A stretch of 64,000 nt of DNA, taken from contig NZ_JAUFPN010000148.1 of assembly GCF_030409335.1 (NCBI RefSeq), positions 1-64,000 on the forward strand. Reading direction: 5' to 3'. Within the stretch, counting starts at the first letter, position 1, and each line of letters opens with the position of its first letter. Shown here one piece after another: positions 24,344-34,037 of the stretch. The translations under genes and the position numbers were made by a program. The DNA comes from Paeniroseomonas aquatica (lineage in GTDB: Bacteria > Pseudomonadota > Alphaproteobacteria > Acetobacterales > Acetobacteraceae). Below the pieces are notes generated by a model. That model worked only from the letters and a program-made list of their open reading frames with translations, had not been told where the DNA came from and did no database searches.

Positions 24344-27300
24344 TCCGCGGGTGCCGCCTCGATCGGGGCCATCCGCCGCTTGAAGGTCAGCTTCCGCGCC
24401 AGGCTGTCGAAGCCGAGGTAGAGCACCGGCGTCACGAACAGCGTCAGCACCTGGGAGACCGCCAGGCCGCCGACCACCGCGAGGCCGAGCGGCTGCCGCA
24501 GCTCGGCGGCAGCGCCCCAGCCGGCGGCGATCGGCACCGCGCCGGCGCCGGCCGCCAGCGTCGTCATCAGGATGGGGCGGAACCGCACGAGGCAGGCCTC
24601 CCGCACCGCGGTGAAGGCGGGCACGCCGGATCGCTGCCGTTGCAGGGCGACGTCGACGATCATGATGGCGTTCTTCTTCACCAGCCCGATCAGCAGCAGC
24701 ACGCCGATCACCGCGATCACCGACAGGTCCAGCCCGAAGGCATAGAGCGTCAGGAAGGCGCCCAGCGCCGCCGCCGGCAGGCCGGAGAGGATGGTCAGCG
24801 GATGGATCAGGCTTTCATACAGCACGCCGAGCACGAGGTAGACGATGGCGATCGCCGCCAGCACCAGCGCGCCCTGCCCGGCCAGCGCCTGCTGGAAGAC
24901 CTGCGCCGCGCCGGAGAAGCCGGTGACGATGGTCGGCGGCATGCCGAGCTCGCGCTCCGCCTCGCGGATGGCATTCACCGCGTCGCCCAGCGCCACGCCG
25001 GGCGGGGTGTTGAAGCCGATCACGACAGCCGGCAGCTGGCCCTGGTGGGAGACGTTCAGCGGCCCCGACTTGCGCTCGATGGTGGCCAGCGCCGAGAGCG
25101 GCACCAGCCGGCCGCTGGCCGAGCGGATATAGAGCTTGGCCAGCCCGGTCTCGTCCCGCTGGTCCTCCGGCAGGGCCTCGAGGATGATCTGGTAGGCATT
25201 CGCCTGCCCGTACAGCGTCGAGATCTGCCGTGCCCCGAAGGCCGAGAACAGTGCCTGCCGCACCGCATCGACCGAGACGCCGAGCGAGGTGGCGCGGTCG
25301 CGGTTGACGTTCACCTGCACCACCGGGCTGTCGATCTGCAGGTCGGTGTTCACGTCCTGCAGGACCGGGATCCTGACCAGCCGCTCCTCCATCCGCTGCG
25401 CCCAGTCGTAGAGCTCATCCAGCCGCAGCCCCTGGAGGGAATAGAGATAGAGCGTCCGGGTCTGGCGGGAGCCGAAGTTGAGGTTCTGGATCGGCTGGAT
25501 GAAGACCCGGAGGCCGGCGATCTGGCTGACGTCGCGGCGCAGTTGCTGGATGACCGCGCTGATCCCCGGCCGCTCGTCGGCCGGCTTCAGCTCGACGAAC
25601 ATGCGGCCCTGGTTGATCGAGATGCTGCCGCCGGTCGCGCCGATGTTGGAGACCACGTTGGCGACCGCGGGCGATTCCCGCAGCTTGGCGGAGAGCCTGC
25701 CCTGCATCTCGACCATGGCGGCATAGGAGGCGCCGCGCGGGCCCTCTGTGTTGATGGTCAGCAGCCCGGTATCCTCGATCGGGAAGAAGCCCTTCGGGAT
25801 GATCACCGCCATGTAGCCGGCGGCGCCGAGCGAGGCGAAGAAGGCGATCCAGACCACGAAGCGGAACCGCAGGGCGAAGTCCAGCATGGCGCCATAGCCG
25901 CGCTCGATGGCGCTGAGGAAGCGCTCCAGCACCCGCTCCACCAGCCCCGGCTTGGCATGGTGCGGCAGGCGGGAGGCCATGAGCGGCGTGAGGGTGAGGG
26001 AGACGATGCACGACGCGATGACCGAGAGGCAGACCGTCGCGGCGAAGGCGTTGAACACCCGGCCGACCACCCCGCCCATCAGCAGGATCGGCAGGAAGAC
26101 CGCCACCAGGGAGATGGTGATGGACAGCACGGTGAAGCCGATCTCGCGCGAGCCCTTGATGGCCGCGGGGATGGGCGCCATGCCCTCCTCCATGTGGCGC
26201 ATGATGGCCTCGAGCACGACGATGGCGTCGTCCACCACCAGCCCGACGGCGATGGTCAGGCCCAGCAGCGTCACGTTGTCGATGCCGTAGCCCAGCACGT
26301 ACATCAACCCGAAGGCGACGCAGAGGCTGATCGGCACGGCGATGGTCGGGATCAGCGTGGCGCTGATGCGGCGCAGGAAGACGAAGCAGACCAGCACCAC
26401 CAGCCCGATGGCGATGGCGAGGCTCTCCTGCACGTCGTGCACCGCGGCGCGGATGGAGCGCGACCGGTCGAGCATGACGTTGATCTTGGCCCCCGGCGGC
26501 AGCGCCGCCTCCAGCGCCGGCAGGCTGGCCTTGACGCCATCGACCACGTCGACGGTATTGGCGTCCGGCTGGCGCAGCACCGCCAGCACCAGGGCGCGGT
26601 CGTCGTTGCGCCAGGCGGCGATGCGCTCGTTCGCCACGCCGTCGGCGACCGAGGCGATCTCGTTCAACCGCACCGGCGAATTCGGACGCCCCGCCACCAC
26701 CAGGTTGCCGAAGGCCGCTGCATCCTGCGGCTGGTCGTTGGCGCGGAGCGTGAGCTGCTGCCGCTGGCCGTTCATCAACCCGACCGGCGTCGCCGAATTC
26801 GCCTGGGCGATGGCCTGCTGCATGGTGTCGAAGGCGAGGCCCATGGCGGCGATCCGGTCCGGGTCGAGCCGGACCCGCACGGCATAGAGCTGTTCGCCAT
26901 AGACCTGCACCTGCGCCACGCCGGGCACCCGCGACAGCGCCGGGGAGACGATCGTGCTGACCAGGTCGTTCAGGTGGTACAGCGGCTTGTCGCCGCCCGA
27001 GATGGTCAGCAGCACCACCGGCGCATCCGCCGGATTCACCTTGCGGTAGTTGGGCGGCACCAGCATGTCGACCGGCAGTCGCCGCTGCGCCCGGGTCAGC
27101 GCCGCCTGCACGTCCTGCGCCGCCGCGTCGATGTTCTTGGTCAGCACGAATTGCACGGTGATCTGCGAGGTGTCCTGGCCGTTGATCGAGGACATCGTAT
27201 CCACGCCGGCGATGGTCGAGAGCTCGCGCTCGATCGGCAGGGCGACGGCGGTGGCCATGGTCTCCGGGCTGGCGCCGGGGAAGCTGGCGAAGATGGTGAT

Positions 27301-27432
27301 GACCGGGAAGTCGACCCGCGGCACGGCGGCCACCGGCAGCCGGGTATAGGCGATGATGCCGGCGATGATCGCCGCTACGGAGAGCAGCCCGGTCATCACC
27401 GGGCGGCGGATGCAGAGTTCGGAGATGTTCAT
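24340..27432 (-). CDS. RND efflux pump, inner-membrane permease (AcrB/MdtB type)
   Basis: A 1030-residue proton-driven trimeric exporter of the HAE-1 type. The N-terminus MNISELCIRRPVMTGLLSVAAIIAG and the periplasmic entry YTRLPVAAVPRVDFP are standard. The transmembrane relay is seen as GLVVDDAIVVLEAI (two Asp in span 4) and GLVKKNAIMIVDVAL in span 10. Length matches MdtB/MdtC-like pumps. It follows the adaptor gene by 21 bases on the minus strand and overlaps the cupin gene. No outer-membrane channel gene is nearby. No local regulator is seen, so control is unknown. Confidence 0.94.
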   Translation of the reverse strand: MNISELCIRRPVMTGLLSVAAIIAGIIAYTRLPVAAVPRVDFPVITIFASFPGASPETMATAVALPIERELSTIAGVDTMSSINGQDTSQITVQFVLTKNIDAAAQDVQAALTRAQRRLPVDMLVPPNYRKVNPADAPVVLLTISGGDKPLYHLNDLVSTIVSPALSRVPGVAQVQVYGEQLYAVRVRLDPDRIAAMGLAFDTMQQAIAQANSATPVGLMNGQRQQLTLRANDQPQDAAAFGNLVVAGRPNSPVRLNEIASVADGVANERIAAWRNDDRALVLAVLRQPDANTVDVVDGVKASLPALEAALPPGAKINVMLDRSRSIRAAVHDVQESLAIAIGLVVLVCFVFLRRISATLIPTIAVPISLCVAFGLMYVLGYGIDNVTLLGLTIAVGLVVDDAIVVLEAIMRHMEEGMAPIPAAIKGSREIGFTVLSITISLVAVFLPILLMGGVVGRVFNAFAATVCLSVIASCIVSLTLTPLMASRLPHHAKPGLVERVLERFLSAIERGYGAMLDFALRFRFVVWIAFFASLGAAGYMAVIIPKGFFPIEDTGLLTINTEGPRGASYAAMVEMQGRLSAKLRESPAVANVVSNIGATGGSISINQGRMFVELKPADERPGISAVIQQLRRDVSQIAGLRVFIQPIQNLNFGSRQTRTLYLYSLQGLRLDELYDWAQRMEERLVRIPVLQDVNTDLQIDSPVVQVNVNRDRATSLGVSVDAVRQALFSAFGARQISTLYGQANAYQIILEALPEDQRDETGLAKLYIRSASGRLVPLSALATIERKSGPLNVSHQGQLPAVVIGFNTPPGVALGDAVNAIREAERELGMPPTIVTGFSGAAQVFQQALAGQGALVLAAIAIVYLVLGVLYESLIHPLTILSGLPAAALGAFLTLYAFGLDLSVIAVIGVLLLIGLVKKNAIMIVDVALQRQRSGVPAFTAVREACLVRFRPILMTTLAAGAGAVPIAAGWGAAAELRQPLGLAVVGGLAVSQVLTLFVTPVLYLGFDSLARKLTFKRRMAPIEAAPAE

Positions 27433-27453
27433 CCTGGCCGCTCCCGGTACCGG

Positions 27454-28578
27454 TTACTGGACGCTGGAGACGCGCTGCGGCGCGTTGCGCTCCACCGCCC
27501 GGGTCCCCTCGGTGACACGCTGGGCGCCGTCGACGATCACCTTCTCCCCGGCCTGCAGTTCGCCGGTCACCACCGCCCGGTCGCCGGCCAGCCGGACCAG
27601 CTCTACCGTGCGTTTGCGGGCGGTGTTGTCGGGGGCGAGGACGAAGACGAAGCGGCCGGTCTGGCCGGTCTGCACCGCCGGGCCGGCGACGGTGACGGCA
27701 TCCTCCTGCACCCGCGGCGCCATCCGCACCTGCACGTACTGCCCGGGCCAGAGCCGGAACTCGCCGTTGCTGAAGCGGGCCTTCAGCAGGATGGTGCCGG
27801 TGGTGGTATCGACCGCGCTGTCGACGAAGACCAGCGTCCCCTCGACCGGCGTCTCGGTGTCGCCCTCCGGCCGGACCCGGACCGTGGGCGGCGCCCGGTA
27901 CATCGCGGCGCGCACTTCCGGCAGCCAGCGCTCGGGGATGGCGAATTGCACCAGGATGGGGTCCATCTGGGTCAGGGTGGTGATGGCGGTATTCTCCGCC
28001 TGGCGGACGAAATTGCCGACCCGCAGCGGCAGGGCGCCGAGCCGGCCGTCCATCTCCGCGGTGATGGTGGCGAATTCGATGCTGAGCTTGGTCTGCTGGA
28101 TCAGCGCCTCCGTTGCCTTGGCATTGGCCGCGGCCGCCAGCGCATCCGCCTGGGCCTGCTCGAAGCGCTGCTGCGAGGCGAAGCTCTCCCCGCGCAGCGA
28201 CTGGTAGCGCTGGGCATCGGCCTGGGTGCGGGACTGCTGCGCCCGGTTGCTGGCGAGCTGCGCCTCCTGCTGCGCCAGGATCGCCTGGTTCAGCCGGGCG
28301 TCCAGGGTGAACAGCGGCTGGCCGCGGCGGACCAGCTGGCCCTCGGTGACGTGCACCCGCTCGATCTGCCCATCCACCCGGGTCCGGATGGTCACCACGG
28401 ATTCCGAGGCGACGATGCCGTTGGCGATCACCTCGACCGGCACCGGCCCGACCCGGACCGGATCGGTGGTGACCGGCACCCCGCCGCCGCCCTGGGCCAG
28501 GGCGGCCTGCATGGACGCCAGGGCCAGCAGGGCAGCGATCAGGAGGCACCGCAGGCGCGGCATCGGGCGTCGCGTCAT
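27454..28578 (-). CDS. RND efflux periplasmic adaptor subunit
   Basis: A 374-residue membrane-fusion protein with a signal peptide (LRCLLIAALLALASMQAALAQ). The lipoyl half-motifs are visible: VRTRVDGQIERVHVTEGQLVRRGQPLF-like segment near residue 65 and EMDGRLGALPLRVGNFV near residue 180. Between them a coiled hairpin (QQEAQLASNRAQQSRTQADAQRYQSL) runs about 60 residues. The C-terminal beta-barrel ends in VIVDGAQRVTEGTRA. The ATG at 28578 gives a normal signal sequence; longer reading is open upstream but lacks similarity. First gene of the operon, divergent from the macroglobulin gene. Confidence 0.92.
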   Translation of the reverse strand: MTRRPMPRLRCLLIAALLALASMQAALAQGGGGVPVTTDPVRVGPVPVEVIANGIVASESVVTIRTRVDGQIERVHVTEGQLVRRGQPLFTLDARLNQAILAQQEAQLASNRAQQSRTQADAQRYQSLRGESFASQQRFEQAQADALAAAANAKATEALIQQTKLSIEFATITAEMDGRLGALPLRVGNFVRQAENTAITTLTQMDPILVQFAIPERWLPEVRAAMYRAPPTVRVRPEGDTETPVEGTLVFVDSAVDTTTGTILLKARFSNGEFRLWPGQYVQVRMAPRVQEDAVTVAGPAVQTGQTGRFVFVLAPDNTARKRTVELVRLAGDRAVVTGELQAGEKVIVDGAQRVTEGTRAVERNAPQRVSSVQ

Positions 28579-28922
28579 TCGTCTTGAGTCCCCTGGGCCG
28601 CGGCTGCGGCCGGCTTCGGCCCCTGAGGCGGCCGTCCATGGATACATATACGGCGATCGGCCGCGGCGCCCACACGGTTGCATGACCTGAGCCGGTCGAC
28701 CGTCCGGCGCCGGTCACGGATGCTCCACCAACCGCCGTCGTCGCGCCAGCCCCCGCAGGGCAGCAACCCCCATGCCATGTGCCGCCATGGGCCGGATGCA
28801 CAAGGGTGCCCGCGAATTCCTGCCATCCGGTGACCAGCGGGTGCCGGCGGACGATGCTCTTCATCCCCCCGTAGCCCGGGATATGCCATGCTGGCGGCAT
28901 CCTTCGCGCCAAAGGGTCCCGC
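28579..28922. other. Divergent intergenic region between RND operon and macroglobulin gene
   Basis: This 344-bp stretch has no coding sequence that I can support. It must hold the promoters of both divergent operons. An A/T-rich core around 28648-28656 (ATACATATA) is the only promoter-like spot, but no convincing -35 box is at proper distance on either strand. No hairpin with a T-run is seen. Confidence 0.5.
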
Positions 28923-31900
28923 ATGCGCCTGCTTCTCCTGCTGTTCGGCCTGTTGCTCGCGGTCCCCGGGGCAGAGGCCCAGGGCTTCGAGCTGCCCGGG
29001 CTATCGGGCGATGCCGAGGCCTGGCAGCGCGAGCTCACCCGCCGCTTTCCCGCCGGGGCGACGGCGCAGCAGAAGGCCGCCGCGGAACAGCGCGCCGCCC
29101 AGGCGGAACGGGCCGCCAACTGGCCCGCCGCGGCCCAGGCCTGGGAGGAGCGCATCGCCGGCGGCGATGCGAAGCCGGAGCACTGGCTCGCCCTCGCCCG
29201 CGCCGAGCTGCAGAAATCCCCGCCCGACGCCAGCCGCGCGCTGCAGGCCGCCTGGTTCAATTTCCAGGCAGTCGCCGCCGGCGAGGCGGAAATTCCGTCA
29301 CTCCTGCTGATGGCGGATGCGCTGCAGCGGCTGGACCGCCCGGCGCAGCAGATCCAGGCGCTGAACGCCGTGCTCGAACGCGCGCCGAACAACCCGCGCT
29401 ATCGCCAATTGCTCACCGAGGCCCGGCGCAACGCCGGCCTGCTGATCGCCCGCATCAATACCGAAGCCGAGGCCGAGCCGGCCCGCGCCTGCCTCGCCTT
29501 CACCGTCCCGCCGGCCCGCCGCACCGACTGGCAGCCGCAGGACTGGGTCCGGGCCGAGCCCGCCATCCCCGGCATGGCCGTGCTGCGGGAGGGCGACCAG
29601 ATCTGCGTCGTCGGCCTGCCGAACGGCACCACCACCCGCCTGCTGCTGCGCGCCGGCCTGCCCGGGGAGGACGGGCTCCGCCTCAACCGCGACACCACGC
29701 TGCGGGTCGCCATGCCGAACAAGGCGGCCAGCATCATCTTCGATGCCAGCAGCTTCCTGCTGCCGCGCGGCCAGGCGCCGCGGGTCGGCCTCGCCACCAT
29801 CAACGTCTCGACCCTCGCCCTGCAGGTGGTGCGGGTGACCGAGCGCAACCTGGTCCCCTTCGGCCGCAGCAACTGGACCCCCGGCCAGGCCCTCGACAGC
29901 TGGACCGCGGACGACATCCCGGACACCTGGGGCCGCACCATCTGGGAGGGCCGGATCGAGCTGCCCCGCTTCGAGGCCAACCGCCTGCAGCGCCACGCCG
30001 TCCCGCTGCCCGACGTGCTGCGCGGCGCCGGCCCCGGCCTCTATGCGCTGGTGGTGAAGCCGGCCGACGGCTCCCGCGGCCGCGCCGCCGCGCTGCCGAT
30101 CATGATCACCGACCTCGGGCTGACCGCCTGGCGCAGCGGCCAGGGGAGCGCCCAAGGGTTGGCCGCCCAGGTCCGCGGCCTCGGCGCCGGGCTGCCGCTG
30201 GCCGGGGCCGCCGTCCGGCTGCTGGCGACCAACAACGACATCCTGGCCGAGGCGACCGCCGGGCCCGATGGGCTGGTCCGCTTCGCCGCGCCGCTGCTGC
30301 GCGGCTCCGGCCCGATGGCGCCCAAGGCGCTGCACGCGACGCTGGGCGACGACTTCGTCCAGCTCGACCTCGAGGCCGCGGCCTTCGACCTCTCCGACCG
30401 CGGCGCCACCGGGGCCGAGCATCCCGGCGCCATCGACGCCTTCCCCTGGCTCGACCGCGGCATCTACCGCCCCGGCGAAACGGTGCAGGCCGCCGCCCTG
30501 CTGCGCGACGGCGGCGGTGCCCCGCTCGACATCCCCGCCCGCTTCCGCCTCCGCCGCCCGAACGGCAGCGTCTATGCCGAGGCGGTCCCGGCCCGCTCGC
30601 CCGGCGCCGCCATCCTCTGGGCCATCCCGATCGGCAGCAGCGCCCCGGCCGGGGTCTGGACGCTCGAGGTCCTGGCCGACCCGGCCGCGCCGCCGGTCGG
30701 CAAGGTGGAATTCCGCGTCGATGCCTTCGTCCCGGAACGGCTGGAGGTGAAGGCCGGCCCGGCCCCCGGGCCGCTCGTCCCCGGCCAGGTCCTGGCGCTG
30801 CCGATCACCGCCCGCTTCCTCTATGGCGCCCCCGCCGCCGGCCTCACCGGCAGCGCCGAGCTGCGCCTCCAGGCGCTCCGCTCCCCTTTCGAGCAGCACA
30901 AGGATTTCCTCTTCGGCCTGGTCGATGAGGAATTCGCCCCCGACCTGATCCCCTTCGACATCGAGGCGCTGGATGACCAGGGCAACGGCAGCCTCGACGT
31001 CTCCCTCCCCCGGGCGCCGGATACCACCCGGCCGCTGCGTGCCGAATTATCGGTCGAGATCGACGAGCCGGGCGGCCGCGCCTCCCGCACCAACGTCACC
31101 CTGCCGGTCCGCGCCGCGCAGCGGCTGATCGGGGTGAAACCGCTCTTCCCCGACCTCGCCATCGATGCCGGCGCCGAAGCCGGCTTCGAGGTCATCGCCC
31201 TCGACGCCGATGCCAACCGCATCGCGGCACGGCTGCGGGCGAAGCTGGTCCGCGAACGCCCGGACTGGCGCATCGTGACCCGCGGCGGCACCCCCCGCTA
31301 CGAGACCGTCTGGCGCGACGAGGCGGTGGACAGCGCCGACATCGCCGTCGCCGCGACCGGTACCGCCCGCTTCGCCCGCCGCCTGCCCTTCGGCCGCTAC
31401 CGGCTGGAGGTGGCCGATCCCGGCGGCATGGCCATCACCTCCATCCGCTTCCGCAGCGGCTGGGCCGGCGGCGAGACGCCGGAAGTGCCGGACAAGGTCG
31501 ATGTCTCCGCCGACCGCCGCGACTACGCCCCCGGCCAGACCGCCCGCATCCGCGTCACCCCGCCCTTCTCCGGACCGGCCAGCCTCGCCGTGCTGACCGA
31601 CCGCCTGGTCTCCATCCAGGAGATCCAGGTCGCCGAGGGCGGCACCGAGGTCGAGATCCCCGTCGATGCCGCCTGGGGTCCCGGCGCCTATGTCGCGGTC
31701 ACCGCCTTCCGCCCCGGCGAGAGCCGCCAGGGCCATCCCGGCCGGGCGTTGGGCCTCGCCTGGCTGCAGATCGAGCCCGGCTCCCGCCGGATCGAGGTCG
31801 CCCTCGGCACCCCCGACCGCATCACCCCGCGCCAGCAGCTCACCGTGCCGATCCGCCTGACCGGGGCGGGCGATGGCGCCACCCTGACGCTGGCCGCGGT

Positions 31901-34037
31901 GGATGAGGGCATCCTCCGCCTCACCCGCTTCGCCTCGCCCGACCCCGTCCCGCATTTCATGGGCCGCCGCCGCCTCGCGGTGGATATCCGCGACGACTAC
32001 GGCCGGCTGATCCCGCCGCCCGAGGGCGAGCTGGCCGCGCTCCGCCAGGGCGGCGACGAGTTCAGCGTCGGCAGCATCGAGATCCCGCAGCGGACCGTGG
32101 CGCTCTTCTCCGGCCCGGTCGCCGTCGCGCCCGACGGTACCGCGACCGTCACCCTCGACATCCCCGACTTCGCCGGGGAGCTGCGGCTGATGGCCGTCGC
32201 CTGGGCCGGCAACCGCCTCGGCGCCGCCAGCAGGCCGCTGACGGTGCGCGACCCCGTCATCGCCGAGGCGCTGCTGCCCCGCTTCCTCGCCCCCGGCGAC
32301 GAGGCGCGGCTGCCGGTGCTGCTGAGCAACCTCGACCTGCCGGCCGGCGAGGTCACCGTCACCCTGGCGACCGAGGGCGCCATCACCCTCGCCGGCCCCG
32401 ACCGCATCGCCGTCACCCTGGCACCCAATGCCCGCGCCCTGCCGGCCAGTGCCATCCGCGCCACCGCCGCCGGGCAGGGGCTGCTGCGGCTGACCGTCGC
32501 CGGCCCTGGCGGCTTCACCGCCAGCCGCGAGAGCCGCATCACCATCCGCTCCTCCCGCCCGGTGACGACCGAGGTCTCGGCGCAGGAAATCCCGGCCGGG
32601 CAGGAACGGCCCCTGGCACTCGCCGCCGAGCGCTGGGTCGCCGGCACCTGGCGCGCCACCGCCCGCTTCGGCGGGCCGACCCGCTACGATGCCGCCGGCA
32701 TGCTGCGGCTGCTGGAGACCTATCCCTTCGCCTGCCTCGAGCAATCGACCTCGCAGCTGCTCGCCTTTGCCTCCGGCGTGGTCGATGGCGTCGCCGGGGA
32801 GGAGCGTGCCGCCCGGCTGCAGACCGCGGTCGAATGGGTGCTGAACAAGCAGCGCTTCGATGGCGGCTTCGGCCTCTGGTCCGCCCAGGGCGAGATCCAG
32901 CTCTGGACCGGCGCCTATGCGACCGAGGCCTTGCTGCGTGCCCGCACCGCCGGCGCCGCCGTGCCGGAGGCGGCGCTGGAGGATGCGCTGAAGTCCCTCG
33001 CCGAGCAGGTCGAGCTCACCACCGACACGCCGGAGGAGCGTGCCGCCCAGGCCTATCGCCTGCATGTCCTGTCGCTGGCCGGGCGCCCCCGGCTCGGCGC
33101 CGCCCGACGGCTGCTGGAGGAGCTCGACCAGCTCCCGACGCCGCTGGCCAAGGCCCAGCTCGCCAGCGCCTTCGCCCGGGCCGGCGACCGGCCCCGCGCC
33201 GAGGCCGCCTTCGCCGCGGCGCTCGCCAGCCCCGCCCGCCGCCCCTGGGTCTACGACTACGGCAGCGCGGCGCGGGATGCCCTGGCCGTCGCCGCCCTGC
33301 TGAAGGAAAGCGGCCTGCTGCCTGATCGGCTGAGCACCGCCCAGGCCGCCCTGCCCGGGCCGGAGCTGACGCCGCAATCCGCCAATACCCAGGAACAGGC
33401 CTGGGGCGTGCTGGCCGCGGCCGCGCTCGGCCGGGACGGCAGGCCGGTGCGGGTGGCGGTCAACGGTGCCGACCAGGCGCCGGCGCCGGTGCTGGCGGTC
33501 TCGCTGGCGGGGCCCGGTACCGCCCGCAACCTCAGCGACACGCCGGTCTGGGCCGGGGTCTCCGTCACCGGCATCCCGGCCACGCCGGCCCCGGCCGGGC
33601 GCGGCGGCATGCGGATCACCCGCAAATTCCTCGACCTCGCGGGCCAGCCGCTGAACCTCGACAGCCTCAAGCAGAACACCGTCTTCGTGCTGCTGCTGGA
33701 GGGCCGGGCGGAAACCCGCGAGGCCCATCGCGCCATCGTCCAGCAGGGGCTGCCGGCAGGCTGGGAGATCATCGGCCGGCTCGCCGCCGGCGAAGTGGCC
33801 GGGATGCCCTGGCTCGGCACCCTGACCGAGACCGAGGCGACGCCGGCGCTGGACGACCGGCTGGCGGCGGCGATCGAGCTGACGCCGGAGGCGCCCGATT
33901 TCCGCCTTGCGGTCCGGCTGCGCGCCGTCACCGCCGGGCGGTTCGAGCTGCCCGGTGCGCAGGTGGAGGACATGTACCGGCCGCAGGTCTTCGCGCGGCA
34001 GAATACCGGGCGGGTCGCGGTGCTGCCGGCGGATTGA
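28923..34037 (+). CDS. Bacterial alpha-2-macroglobulin (YfhM type)
   Basis: A 1704-residue periplasmic protease-trapping protein. Residues 1-20 are a signal peptide (LLLLLFGLLLAVPGAEA). The thioester motif CLEQ is at 1271-1274 within YPFACLEQSTSQLLAFA, so the molecule should form the reactive thioester that traps an attacking protease. Repeated macroglobulin beta domains occupy the centre, for example FPWLDRGIYRPGETVQAAALLRD near residue 505. Unlike E. coli YfhM it shows no lipobox cysteine, so it may be soluble. The stop overlaps the PBP1C start. Coupling to a glycan-repair synthase fits the known macroglobulin-PbpC partnership. Confidence 0.95.
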   Translation: MRLLLLLFGLLLAVPGAEAQGFELPGLSGDAEAWQRELTRRFPAGATAQQKAAAEQRAAQAERAANWPAAAQAWEERIAGGDAKPEHWLALARAELQKSPPDASRALQAAWFNFQAVAAGEAEIPSLLLMADALQRLDRPAQQIQALNAVLERAPNNPRYRQLLTEARRNAGLLIARINTEAEAEPARACLAFTVPPARRTDWQPQDWVRAEPAIPGMAVLREGDQICVVGLPNGTTTRLLLRAGLPGEDGLRLNRDTTLRVAMPNKAASIIFDASSFLLPRGQAPRVGLATINVSTLALQVVRVTERNLVPFGRSNWTPGQALDSWTADDIPDTWGRTIWEGRIELPRFEANRLQRHAVPLPDVLRGAGPGLYALVVKPADGSRGRAAALPIMITDLGLTAWRSGQGSAQGLAAQVRGLGAGLPLAGAAVRLLATNNDILAEATAGPDGLVRFAAPLLRGSGPMAPKALHATLGDDFVQLDLEAAAFDLSDRGATGAEHPGAIDAFPWLDRGIYRPGETVQAAALLRDGGGAPLDIPARFRLRRPNGSVYAEAVPARSPGAAILWAIPIGSSAPAGVWTLEVLADPAAPPVGKVEFRVDAFVPERLEVKAGPAPGPLVPGQVLALPITARFLYGAPAAGLTGSAELRLQALRSPFEQHKDFLFGLVDEEFAPDLIPFDIEALDDQGNGSLDVSLPRAPDTTRPLRAELSVEIDEPGGRASRTNVTLPVRAAQRLIGVKPLFPDLAIDAGAEAGFEVIALDADANRIAARLRAKLVRERPDWRIVTRGGTPRYETVWRDEAVDSADIAVAATGTARFARRLPFGRYRLEVADPGGMAITSIRFRSGWAGGETPEVPDKVDVSADRRDYAPGQTARIRVTPPFSGPASLAVLTDRLVSIQEIQVAEGGTEVEIPVDAAWGPGAYVAVTAFRPGESRQGHPGRALGLAWLQIEPGSRRIEVALGTPDRITPRQQLTVPIRLTGAGDGATLTLAAVDEGILRLTRFASPDPVPHFMGRRRLAVDIRDDYGRLIPPPEGELAALRQGGDEFSVGSIEIPQRTVALFSGPVAVAPDGTATVTLDIPDFAGELRLMAVAWAGNRLGAASRPLTVRDPVIAEALLPRFLAPGDEARLPVLLSNLDLPAGEVTVTLATEGAITLAGPDRIAVTLAPNARALPASAIRATAAGQGLLRLTVAGPGGFTASRESRITIRSSRPVTTEVSAQEIPAGQERPLALAAERWVAGTWRATARFGGPTRYDAAGMLRLLETYPFACLEQSTSQLLAFASGVVDGVAGEERAARLQTAVEWVLNKQRFDGGFGLWSAQGEIQLWTGAYATEALLRARTAGAAVPEAALEDALKSLAEQVELTTDTPEERAAQAYRLHVLSLAGRPRLGAARRLLEELDQLPTPLAKAQLASAFARAGDRPRAEAAFAAALASPARRPWVYDYGSAARDALAVAALLKESGLLPDRLSTAQAALPGPELTPQSANTQEQAWGVLAAAALGRDGRPVRVAVNGADQAPAPVLAVSLAGPGTARNLSDTPVWAGVSVTGIPATPAPAGRGGMRITRKFLDLAGQPLNLDSLKQNTVFVLLLEGRAETREAHRAIVQQGLPAGWEIIGRLAAGEVAGMPWLGTLTETEATPALDDRLAAAIELTPEAPDFRLAVRLRAVTAGRFELPGAQVEDMYRPQVFARQNTGRVAVLPAD

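Noticed and set aside
24640-28587. Very long plus-strand open frame opposite the RND adaptor and pump
   Set aside because: It is antisense to two clearly conserved genes, is His/Gln/Asp/Arg-rich as expected for reversed GC-rich coding DNA, and crosses their gene boundary.
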